Shown: positions 1 to 6,116 of the stretch, in pieces
How positions within the stretch are numbered: the stretch's first letter is position 1
Layout of the letters: the number at the start of each line of letters is the position of its first letter
Source of the DNA: Akkermansiaceae bacterium
GTDB lineage: Bacteria; Verrucomicrobiota; Verrucomicrobiia; Verrucomicrobiales; Akkermansiaceae
Direction: 5' to 3'
NCBI GenBank assembly: GCA_018676385.1
Contig: JABHEX010000248.1
Location: forward strand, 1 to 6,155
DNA length: 6,155 bases
Position numbers and translations under genes: made by a program
The notes under the pieces: generated by a model
The model's input: the letters and a program-made list of their open reading frames with translations, nothing else
What the model was told of the DNA's origin: nothing
Databases searched by the model: none

Positions 1-2130
1 GGAACTGCCGATTGTGAGGAGCTTGTCTGCGTTGGTTGGATTTATCTGATAGTGTGCTAGGCGATCGCGGTGGAGGTTATTGAGGGCGGTAAGCTCCTTG
101 TCGTTGGGGTTACGGGTTAGGACAAGTTGGAATGAGCGTGTTACTGGGGCATCAGGCCGCTGCTTCAAGATACGTTCTGCGAGTTTCCGTGCGGCTTCGA
201 TGTAGGTGGGGTCGTGCAAGGTGGCGAGCGCTTGGAGCGGGGTGTTGGTGGTTGGGCGTTCAACGCTGCATATATCTCTATTAGGTGCGTCAAAGACAGC
301 CATGCCGGGGTGCATGGCGGCGCGGCGCCAATAGGTGTACATGCTTTTTCGGTAGAGGTCGGGGCCACTGTCTTGTTTGTAAATTTCTGCGTGGCTTTTT
401 GGTGCGTTTAGATCCTCCCAGATGCCGGCGGGTTGGTAGGGCCTTACGCTAGGGCCGCCGACTTTTCGGGTGAGTAGACCACTGATGCCGAGTGCCTGAT
501 CACGGATGGTTTCTGCGGGTAGTCGGAACGACGGGCCGCGTGCCAGTAGTCGGTTGTCTGGGTCGTCGAGTTTCGGGCGATGACGTGAGTGTTGTCGGTA
601 CGTTGCGGAGAGCACGATTTGGCGAATCAGGTGTTGCATATCCCAGTTGTTCTCACGGAAGTCAGTTGCCAGCCAGTCGAGTAGTTGCGGGTGGCTTGGG
701 AGTGCGCCTTGCAGGCCGAAGTTGTCTGGTGTCTTGACGATCCCGACGCCGAAAAATTGTTGCCAGACGCGGTTGACGGTGACGCGTGCAAATAGCGGGT
801 TTTCTGGAGCGGTGAGCCACTTGGCGAGGCCGAGTCTATTTTGCTCATAGCCTTCGAATTTGGGTAAAACATCCGGTGTGCGAGCGGTGACTTTGTCTCC
901 TGGTTGATCGAACTGACCTTGTTTTAGGATAAAAGTTTCTCGTTGTTTTTCCTTCATGATCATCACTAGGGGAGCTGATTTATCTCCTGGTTTAGTGCTG
1001 ATATAGGGTGCTGCGGTTTTCTGTTTGCGCCCGTTTTCTCCCGGTGCTCCCACCTCGGCACTGGTGTTGAAGAAGGCGTAAAAGGAATAGTAGTCGCCGA
1101 TCGAAATAGGATCATATTTGTGGTCGTGGCAGCGGCAACAATCCATGGTCAGACCGAGGAAGAGAGTGCCCGCCGTCGTTGTCTTGTCGTTGGCATAAGT
1201 GACGCGGTATTCCTCGTCGATGATACCACCTTCGATCGAGTAGCCGTGGTTGCGGTTGAAGCCTGTGGCGATGAGTTGCTGATGAGTTGGATTTATTAAC
1301 AAATCACCTGCAAGCTGCTCGGTGACGAACTGATTGTAGGGCATGTTTTGGCGAAATGCACCGATCACCCAATCACGCCACGGCCACATGGTGCGGGCGT
1401 TGTCGAACTGGTAGCTATTGCTGTCTGCATAGCGTGCGTTATCCAGCCAGATGGCGGTCATGCGCTCGGCGTAGTCGACGCTGGTAAGCAGGCGGTTGAC
1501 GAGATTCTCGTGGGCATTGGGTGAGGAGTCGCTGACGAATTTATCCACTTCTTCGGGGGTCGGCGTGAGACCAGTTAGGTCCTGAGTGACTCGGCGAATG
1601 TATGTGATGCGCTCGGCTTCCTTTGAGGGTTGGATGTTTTCCTTTTCCAGTCGGTTTAGGACAAAGTGATCTATTGGTGTGAGTGGCCAATTTTTGTCAA
1701 ATGTCTTCGGGGGGGCTATTTTTTTGATTGGCTCGAAGCTCCAGTGATTACTGTATTCGGCGCCTTCATCGATCCAGCGGATAAGGAGCTTTTTCTCTTT
1801 TTCTGTGAGTGCTTTTTTGTTTTTTGGCGGGGGCATGAGCTCATCCGGATCCTCGCTAAGGATACGCTGCACCAGTTCACTAGCCTTGGAGTTTCCCGGA
1901 ACAAATGCCGCTCCGCTATCGCCGCCTGTTAGCGCAGCGTCACGCTTGTCCAGCCGCAGACCACCTTCACGTGTTTCCGCATCCTGTCCGTGGCAGGCGT
2001 AACACCTGTCGGAGAGAATGGGCTGGATGTCTCTGCCGAAGTCAATGGTGTCGTCGGCATGCAAGCCGCACCATGTTGTCACTGTTGCTAGCAGGAGAGA
2101 TGTAACCGTGTTTTTTCGACTGGTTAGCAT
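1..2130 (-). CDS. PSD1 / DUF1549-DUF1553 planctomycete-type cytochrome c domain protein, 3' end cut by window edge
   Basis: The frame is open for 710 codons from an ATG at 2130 to the window edge. A Sec signal peptide is visible: basic start (MLTSRKN), hydrophobic stretch to about residue 22, likely cleavage after LHA (residue 25), so the protein is exported. A planctomycete cytochrome c (PSCyt1-type) domain follows at about 27-125, with heme motif CYACH (C43, C46, H47) and the PGN...LMPPP region. DUF1549 spans about 150-355 and includes a second CxxCH, CCRCH (331-335), followed by DHKYDP. DUF1553 runs from about 430 and includes the family signature SVERPTTNTPLQAL (622-635). The linker between the two DUFs (about 360-430) is short, with no LamG-like insert as some relatives have. 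By family comparison only some tens of C-terminal residues are missing. Such proteins often neighbour DUF1501 genes and polysaccharide-degradation loci in PVC bacteria; the substrate is unknown. The assignment is strong, the biochemical role is not established. Confidence 0.95.
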   Translation of the reverse strand, partial: MLTSRKNTVTSLLLATVTTWCGLHADDTIDFGRDIQPILSDRCYACHGQDAETREGGLRLDKRDAALTGGDSGAAFVPGNSKASELVQRILSEDPDELMPPPKNKKALTEKEKKLLIRWIDEGAEYSNHWSFEPIKKIAPPKTFDKNWPLTPIDHFVLNRLEKENIQPSKEAERITYIRRVTQDLTGLTPTPEEVDKFVSDSSPNAHENLVNRLLTSVDYAERMTAIWLDNARYADSNSYQFDNARTMWPWRDWVIGAFRQNMPYNQFVTEQLAGDLLINPTHQQLIATGFNRNHGYSIEGGIIDEEYRVTYANDKTTTAGTLFLGLTMDCCRCHDHKYDPISIGDYYSFYAFFNTSAEVGAPGENGRKQKTAAPYISTKPGDKSAPLVMIMKEKQRETFILKQGQFDQPGDKVTARTPDVLPKFEGYEQNRLGLAKWLTAPENPLFARVTVNRVWQQFFGVGIVKTPDNFGLQGALPSHPQLLDWLATDFRENNWDMQHLIRQIVLSATYRQHSRHRPKLDDPDNRLLARGPSFRLPAETIRDQALGISGLLTRKVGGPSVRPYQPAGIWEDLNAPKSHAEIYKQDSGPDLYRKSMYTYWRRAAMHPGMAVFDAPNRDICSVERPTTNTPLQALATLHDPTYIEAARKLAERILKQRPDAPVTRSFQLVLTRNPNDKELTALNNLHRDRLAHYQINPTNADKLLTIGSS

Positions 2131-2137
2131 TATGTTG

Positions 2138-2167
2138 AATACATGGCAAGCTGACAGGTTTTGTCAA
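2138..2167 (-). promoter_or_regulatory. Candidate sigma70-type promoter for the PSD1 gene
   Basis: On the minus strand there is a perfect -35 hexamer TTGACA (2167-2162), an 18-nt spacer, and a weaker -10 TGTATT (2143-2138, 4 of 6 matches). The -10 ends only 7 nt before the ATG at 2130, so transcription would begin at or next to the start codon and give a leaderless mRNA. No Shine-Dalgarno sequence precedes the ATG, which fits. The call rests on motif matching only; the gene might instead be read through from thyA-folA. Confidence 0.4.
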
Positions 2168-2193
2168 AAAAGCTGTCAGTTTTGAGCTGTCAG
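2149..2193. repeat. Three AGCTG(A/T)CAG repeats in the folA-PSD1 gap, possible operator
   Basis: Plus-strand copies lie at 2149-2157 (AGCTGACAG), 2171-2179 and 2185-2193 (both AGCTGTCAG). The CTG(A/T)CAG core is palindromic apart from its centre base. Start-to-start spacings are 22 and 14 bp. A further TGTCA (2162-2166) forms an inverted pair TGACA-N5-TGTCA with the first copy (2152-2166), overlapping the candidate -35 box. The last copy overlaps the folA stop codon. A transcription-factor site or a transcript hairpin (CTGACAG/CTGTCAG arms) are both possible. The minus strand has a T6 run after the second copy it meets, but no strong GC stem precedes it, so a standard terminator is not supported. 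Confidence 0.45.
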
Positions 2194-2663
2194 ATTGAGT
2201 AGCGCCTGAGCTCGAAGGTTTCGAATTTCTCCACGACTGCGACGTTTGGGAATTTTGATTCGAACTTGGGGAATTGTGTGTCTCCCGAATAGTTCTGGTA
2301 AACATAGGAGACGAGAATCTCATCAAGTTGATCCATGAAGAGCTCGTAAACCTGTGCGCCGCCGATGATGTAGACTTCGGGCTTGATCAGTTGGATTTCC
2401 CTCAAATCGGAGGGCGAGTGAATGACCTCGGCACCTTCTGCCGCCCATGATTCGTCGCGCGTGAGCACGATGTTCTGTCGGTTAGGCAGTGCCCTGCCAA
2501 TGGAGTCCCAGGTTTTCCGTCCCATGACGATTGGATGTCCGGACGTGTATTTCTTGAAAGTTTTCAGATCCTCTGGGAGATGCCAGGGCAGCCCGCCGTC
2601 CTTGCCGATGATCCTTTCGGATGTCATGGCGACCATGGCGATGAGTTTGAGTTTTTGTTTCAT
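2190..2663 (-). CDS. folA: Dihydrofolate reductase
   Basis: Reduces 7,8-dihydrofolate to tetrahydrofolate with NADPH in the cytoplasm, restoring the cofactor consumed by thymidylate synthase. The protein is 157 residues, close to the usual 159-170. Visible family motifs are IGKDGGLPWHLPEDL (19-33) with the active-site Trp27 and catalytic acid Asp32 (equivalent to E. coli Asp27), VMGRKTWDSIG (46-56) for NADPH binding, Arg62 in NRQNIVLTRD for the folate glutamate tail, and YIIGGAQVYELFM (98-110). The GDTQFP motif (127-132) is also present. The C-terminal strand region after it is slightly shorter than in E. coli. An upstream in-frame ATG at 2771 adds 36 residues but they lie inside thyA and lack family character, so the ATG at 2663, two bases after the thyA stop, was chosen. 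Confidence 0.97.
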   Translation of the reverse strand: MKQKLKLIAMVAMTSERIIGKDGGLPWHLPEDLKTFKKYTSGHPIVMGRKTWDSIGRALPNRQNIVLTRDESWAAEGAEVIHSPSDLREIQLIKPEVYIIGGAQVYELFMDQLDEILVSYVYQNYSGDTQFPKFESKFPNVAVVEKFETFELRRYSI

Positions 2664-2690
2664 GGTTATACGCTTACTTTGCCTTTGATA
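2661..2690 (-). promoter_or_regulatory. thyA stop / folA start junction, probable translational coupling
   Basis: On the minus strand the thyA stop TAA (2668-2666) is followed by CC and then the folA ATG (2663-2661). The preceding bases contain no well-placed Shine-Dalgarno; the nearest purine-rich stretch, AAAGG, is about 18 bases upstream. This geometry suggests folA translation starts by ribosomes finishing thyA, keeping the two enzymes in step. The junction is seen in the sequence; coupling is inferred. Confidence 0.6.
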
Positions 2691-3475
2691 TGTGGATCGG
2701 GGTTGTAGTCGCGGAGTTCGAAGTCGTCTCCGGTGAAGCTTAGGATATCGGTGACTTCCGGGTTGATCCACATGGTGGGGAGTTTTTTGGGTGTGCGGGT
2801 GAGTTGGAGTTTCGCTTGTTCAATGTGGTTGCTGTAGAGGTGGAGGTCACCGAAGGTGTGGACAAAGTCGCGGGGTTCGTAGCCGCAGACCTGGGCGACC
2901 ATCATGGTGAGCAGGGCGTAGGAGGCGATGTTGAAGGGAACGCCGAGGAAGAGGTCAGCACTGCGCTGGTAGAGCTGGCAGGAGAGGCCGGGTTTTTCTG
3001 AATCGATGTCATGCACGTAGAACTGGAACAGCATGTGGCAGGGGGGCAGTGCCATTTTGTCAACCTTGCCAACGCTCCAAGCGGAGACCAGGTGGCGGCG
3101 TGAGTGTGGGTTGTTTTTGAGTCCGTCGATGAGTCGTTCGATCTGATCGATGACCTCGCCGTCGTCGCCTTCCCACTTTCTCCACTGCTGGCCGTAAACG
3201 GGGCCGAGTTCTCCATTTTCATCGGCCCACTCGTCCCAGATGCGCACGCCATTTTCCTTGAGGTAGGCGATGTTGGTATCGCCTTTGAGGAACCAGAGTA
3301 GCTCGTGGATGATCGAGCGCAGGTGGAGCTTTTTGGTGGTGAGGCAGGGGAATCCTTCGCGGAGATCGTAACGGGCTTGGCGACCAAAAACCGAGATGGT
3401 GCCGGTGCCAGTGCGGTCGGTGCGGGACTCGCCATTTTCGAGCACATCGGTGAGGAGATCGAGATACTGCTGCAT
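2666..3475 (-). CDS. thyA: Thymidylate synthase (folate-dependent, ThyA class)
   Basis: Converts dUMP and 5,10-methylene-tetrahydrofolate to dTMP and dihydrofolate in the cytoplasm. It is 269 residues, full length compared with the 264 of E. coli. The alignment is obvious throughout: RTDRTGTGTISVFG (18-31) with the phosphate-binding Arg21, LLWFLKGDTNIAYL (59-72), the phosphate-binding Arg pair in HSRRH (124-128), the catalytic Cys146 in ALPPCHMLFQFYV, and QLYQRSADLFLGVPFNIASYALL (167-189) with the dUMP-contacting Asn182. A short insertion (about 155-163) relative to E. coli shifts later residues by about five. The C-terminus HIKGKVSV is the closing segment of the family. The start at 3475 gives the family N-terminus (MQQYLDLLTDVL); the leader before it is pyrimidine-rich with no Shine-Dalgarno. 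folA follows 2 nt downstream. Confidence 0.98.
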   Translation of the reverse strand: MQQYLDLLTDVLENGESRTDRTGTGTISVFGRQARYDLREGFPCLTTKKLHLRSIIHELLWFLKGDTNIAYLKENGVRIWDEWADENGELGPVYGQQWRKWEGDDGEVIDQIERLIDGLKNNPHSRRHLVSAWSVGKVDKMALPPCHMLFQFYVHDIDSEKPGLSCQLYQRSADLFLGVPFNIASYALLTMMVAQVCGYEPRDFVHTFGDLHLYSNHIEQAKLQLTRTPKKLPTMWINPEVTDILSFTGDDFELRDYNPDPHIKGKVSV

Positions 3476-3490
3476 AGAGGGAGAGTGGAG

Positions 3491-3518
3491 ATGGAAGATT
3501 GAAGATACAAGATGAATC
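3491..3518. repeat. Degenerate 7-bp tandem repeat in the thyA leader
   Basis: Four consecutive heptamers read ATGGAAG, ATTGAAG, ATACAAG and ATGAATC on the plus strand. The first three share AT..AAG. The tract ends 16 bases before the thyA start codon, so on the mRNA strand it produces a pyrimidine-rich 5' leader. Heptameric intergenic repeats of this type are scattered in many bacterial genomes; here it may be neutral or may affect thyA initiation by copy number. Confidence 0.5.
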
Positions 3519-3543
3519 AGTCGGAGGGATAACGTTCTTTTTC

Positions 3544-3765
3544 TTACGGGACTAGGTCGAAAACTACCCTCACGAAGTAGCGGTCGTCGGTTAGAGCTGA
3601 GTGTGGAGCCTCGAACACCTGGTGCAGCCCGCCTGTCCCGAGCTGAGCCTCGGGACAGGCGCAGCGGGTTCTAGGAACAAGTCTTTTAAAGGGTTGGTGG
3701 ATGAAATCACACCCAAATGGGCTTGCCAAACTCATGGAGAACTGCGAAATCAACTTGAGTGCCAT
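3544..3765 (-). pseudogene. Possible 3' remnant of a lost gene (73-residue frame)
   Basis: The minus-strand frame encodes 73 residues ending in TAA at 3546-3544. Its last 28 or so residues, including SALTDDRYFVRVVFDLVP, look like ordinary protein, whereas the first 35 do not and the middle is encoded by the 12-bp inverted repeat (3631-3660). That pattern would fit the tail of an older gene joined to a palindromic insertion. No family is recognised, no ribosome binding site is visible, and a chance open frame remains quite possible. Confidence 0.2.
3631..3660. repeat. Perfect 12-bp inverted repeat, REP-like palindrome
   Basis: Arms GCCTGTCCCGAG (3631-3642) and CTCGGGACAGGC (3649-3660) are exact reverse complements separated by CTGAGC. 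One more pair (3630/3661) extends the stem, and CCC (3628-3630) could alternatively pair with GGG (3666-3668). A T-run does not follow on either strand and no gene ends here, so it is not a typical intrinsic terminator. Small GC-rich palindromes between genes are typical of dispersed REP-type elements; a regulatory role between the divergent genes is the alternative. Confidence 0.8.
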
Positions 3766-3781
3766 AGGGTTTGATCATAAT
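3755..3781 (+). promoter_or_regulatory. Weak promoter candidate for the fusion gene
   Basis: TTGAGT (3755-3760) and CATAAT (3776-3781) resemble -35 and -10 hexamers with a short 15-nt spacer. If CATAAT is the -10, transcription begins near 3788, giving a leader of about 22 nt before the ATG at 3810 and excluding the upstream TTG at 3771 as start codon. The spacing is below optimum, so this is tentative. Confidence 0.25.
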
Positions 3782-3809
3782 CGATGCGCACCCAACTCTC
3801 TCATTTCTC

Positions 3810-6116
3810 ATGCCAGCAAAGCAGGATCCACAGTCATCACAAAAGGAAGGATCTTCCGGTGGCATCAAATATCGGCTTGTTAACCTTCCTTCTCCTAAGG
3901 AAATCGATATTGAATTTCTCAAAGAAGCAGCGAAGGGGATGCGTCCATTACAATACGACTTGTCAGCTGAGTCTTCCGAGACTGCTCCTCGTCGGATATC
4001 AAATAAGGCTATGGGGGTTGGAGTTGCGGTTCCTGATGACTCCGCAGCCTGTACCAAAGTTCTCGAACTCATCAAGGAACTGGGAGTCAAAAGTGTGCGG
4101 CTCGACATCACTTACTCACATGATTTGACTCGTGCGGACGAACTCGTTGATGGTCTGTGTGAGATGGATGTCGGTGTGCTTCTGCATCTGATCCAGCCGC
4201 TTACGGAAGCGGAAAAAATGCCGAACCCGGAGGCTCTCGAAGGATGGTCTCGATTTGTCCAAGAGCGTTTGGATTATTTTTCAGATCGTATCGAAGCTGT
4301 TGAAATAGGATCCACAATTAACCGCGCCAAGTGGACGAGGTATGATCTTGATGGGTTTCTCGCTGCCTGGGAATCTGCCTACAAAGAAGTGCGTACGAGA
4401 AAACTCACACTGGTGGGGCCCAATGTGACCGATTTCGAACCGATCTACAATGCGGGTTTGCTCGGGATGTTAGAACGACGGAATGTGCTGCCTGACATCC
4501 ACTCTAATAACTTGTTTGCCGAGCGGGCGAGTGAGCCTGAAAATATTGATCACAAGGTAATCGGTCGGACATTGAAGCGTTTTCACGGATACAACCTAAA
4601 GAAAAAGATACGGCTTCTCGGTGCGATTGCCGGTCGTCATGGTATTTCCAGAAATTGGTCGACGAGTGCTTTTTGGACCATTCCTCGGATCGAACGTTAC
4701 AGCGATTGGCCCGAAGAGCATATGGCCGACTACCTGACCCGTTATTTTACGATTTGTTTTAGCCAACGGTATTTCGAGCACATTTACTGGGGGCCGCTCA
4801 TCAGCGCTCGTGATGGACTGCTTGATGACGGCACAGGAATCATGCCCAAATCATCAGAGCTCGATATTGTAGCTCTGCACGACCACATTCCTGGGACTCC
4901 TGAAACCTGGAGAGTCCGGCCGGCATTTCATGCTTTTCAAGCTATCAACTCCATTATCGGTGGAGCGCAATTTGAAGGATCCCGATGTGTAAAAGATGGT
5001 CTGGAAATTCACGAATTCTCCAAAGATGGGCAGATTATCCATATCGGATGGACTCAAAATGGAAAATTGGCCCGGCTCAGTGACTGTTATTCCCGCGATG
5101 ACCTAGAGGCTCTGTCTGAGGTTTACACCCGAGATGGGGAACTGGATGAAGAACGGCCAGACTTCCTATCCCAATCGGCGGCTATCTTTGTATGGAAGAA
5201 AAATCATCATCCTGTTGTGAGCAGCAGCGCTGGAATAGTTCCGGATCTGGTTGCTGCGCCATTAACCAATGGCTACCGCCACTACGAGTATAAAACTGCT
5301 GATTGGCGAGGTGTCATCCGTGCCCGCTCCCGCGGTGAAGCCGATATTCTGGCTAAGAATCTTGGCCCCGAATCGATCTCTGAAAAGAAAGAACAAGCAA
5401 GCCTGCGTAAAGCGCGCAATGCGGTATGGAAGGTGACGGACCCTCGGGATCCTGATCGTTTCCTCGTTGTTAAAAAACCGCGGCGTATGGCATTTCATAA
5501 AAAAATCCTCGACCGCAACCGGCCTACGAAATCCCGGCGAAGCTGGAATGGTACCACGGAGCTGATGCGGCGCAATATCGGGACACCTGAGGCGGTAGCC
5601 TGTTTCGAAAGCAATGATCTATCAGACATGATGAACAATTGGTTTATCTGTGAGCATGTCGCTGAAGAGTTTACCACCAAGAAGTTTTTCGTCCAATACT
5701 CGAGCGGAGATTCGGAGGTCGAGGGATTCACCTTTGATGAGTTCTCTGATCAGCTGGTGGACTTTCTCATTCGACTCCATGGTCGGGGGTGTTGTTTCCG
5801 AGATCTTTCCGTAGGTAATTTGCTTGTGAAAAGTTGTAAAGATAGGGTCCTGCAATTTTTCCTTATCGATACCGCTCGCATGCGCTGTCACCGGAAAGGG
5901 CTGCCTCTTCCACAGCGGATGGCTGATTTAAAGCGGCTGATTCTAAAACTTACGCCGCATCTACAGGAAGTCTTCATGAAAAAATACATGAAGCAGATCA
6001 ACAAGAGGTTTACTATTACCCAGCAGCTGGGGCTCAGATTTTATAAAGTCAAAACAGACCTTAAACGACTGAAGCGTCGCGTGCGGAAAAAGTTCGCAAA
6101 AACCGAAGAGAAGTAA
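3810..6116 (+). CDS. Glycoside-hydrolase-like TIM barrel fused to a WaaP/Kdo-type lipopolysaccharide kinase domain
   Basis: Numbering is from the TTG at 3771 (781 residues); the chosen ATG at 3810 is residue 14 and gives 768. Neither start has a Shine-Dalgarno; ATG is preferred because TTG is rarer and a -10-like CATAAT lies after it. There is no signal peptide or membrane segment, so the protein is cytoplasmic. Residues about 80-400 look like a clan A-type barrel: GVKSVRLDI (105-113), VEIGSTINRAKW (177-188) at the strand-4 position, and IYWGPL (338-343). Residues 405-475 resemble the small beta domain that often follows such barrels. Residues about 545-740 are kinase-like: Lys568/569, Glu597, hinge WFICEHV (624-630), catalytic Asp678 and Asn683 in FRDLSVGNLL, metal-binding Asp700 in LIDTARMR, then QRMADLKRL typical of LPS kinases. 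The tail (755-781) is strongly basic and may contact membrane. Likely role: phosphorylation of an LPS core or other envelope glycan. The kinase call is fairly firm, the barrel call moderate, the substrate unknown. Confidence 0.85.
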   Translation: MPAKQDPQSSQKEGSSGGIKYRLVNLPSPKEIDIEFLKEAAKGMRPLQYDLSAESSETAPRRISNKAMGVGVAVPDDSAACTKVLELIKELGVKSVRLDITYSHDLTRADELVDGLCEMDVGVLLHLIQPLTEAEKMPNPEALEGWSRFVQERLDYFSDRIEAVEIGSTINRAKWTRYDLDGFLAAWESAYKEVRTRKLTLVGPNVTDFEPIYNAGLLGMLERRNVLPDIHSNNLFAERASEPENIDHKVIGRTLKRFHGYNLKKKIRLLGAIAGRHGISRNWSTSAFWTIPRIERYSDWPEEHMADYLTRYFTICFSQRYFEHIYWGPLISARDGLLDDGTGIMPKSSELDIVALHDHIPGTPETWRVRPAFHAFQAINSIIGGAQFEGSRCVKDGLEIHEFSKDGQIIHIGWTQNGKLARLSDCYSRDDLEALSEVYTRDGELDEERPDFLSQSAAIFVWKKNHHPVVSSSAGIVPDLVAAPLTNGYRHYEYKTADWRGVIRARSRGEADILAKNLGPESISEKKEQASLRKARNAVWKVTDPRDPDRFLVVKKPRRMAFHKKILDRNRPTKSRRSWNGTTELMRRNIGTPEAVACFESNDLSDMMNNWFICEHVAEEFTTKKFFVQYSSGDSEVEGFTFDEFSDQLVDFLIRLHGRGCCFRDLSVGNLLVKSCKDRVLQFFLIDTARMRCHRKGLPLPQRMADLKRLILKLTPHLQEVFMKKYMKQINKRFTITQQLGLRFYKVKTDLKRLKRRVRKKFAKTEEK

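Larger units (their letters stand above)
3476..3809. other. Spacer between divergent thyA and the plus-strand fusion gene
   Basis: This 334-bp stretch separates thyA (minus) from the fusion gene (plus) and must hold the start signals for both. It contains a heptamer repeat next to thyA, a 12-bp perfect inverted repeat near the middle, a short minus-strand reading frame with partly coding-like character, and a weak plus-strand promoter candidate. I found no convincing thyA promoter and no tRNA- or riboswitch-like fold. A small imperfect palindrome GTTC-TAG-GAAC sits at 3668-3678. Confidence 0.7.

Noticed and set aside
165..2105. Several short plus- and minus-strand frames of 60-90 codons
   Set aside because: All overlap the long continuous PSD1 frame, which has clear domains from end to end.
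2664..2771. 36-residue N-terminal extension of folA from the ATG at 2771
   Set aside because: It lies wholly within the thyA coding region, is Arg/Pro-rich, and dihydrofolate reductases start close to the KLIAMVAM strand.
2902..3510. 202-residue minus-strand open frame
   Set aside because: It overlaps thyA in another frame, is Ser/Thr/Pro-rich and low in complexity, and has no family character; thyA is unmistakable there.
3631..3660. Intrinsic terminator
   Set aside because: Strong stem but no T-run on either strand, and both adjacent genes point away from it.
3771..3809. TTG start at 3771 for the fusion protein
   Set aside because: Possible, but the added 13 residues show no clear domain, TTG is rare, no spaced ribosome binding site precedes it, and a -10-like element overlaps it. 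It is kept as an alternative.
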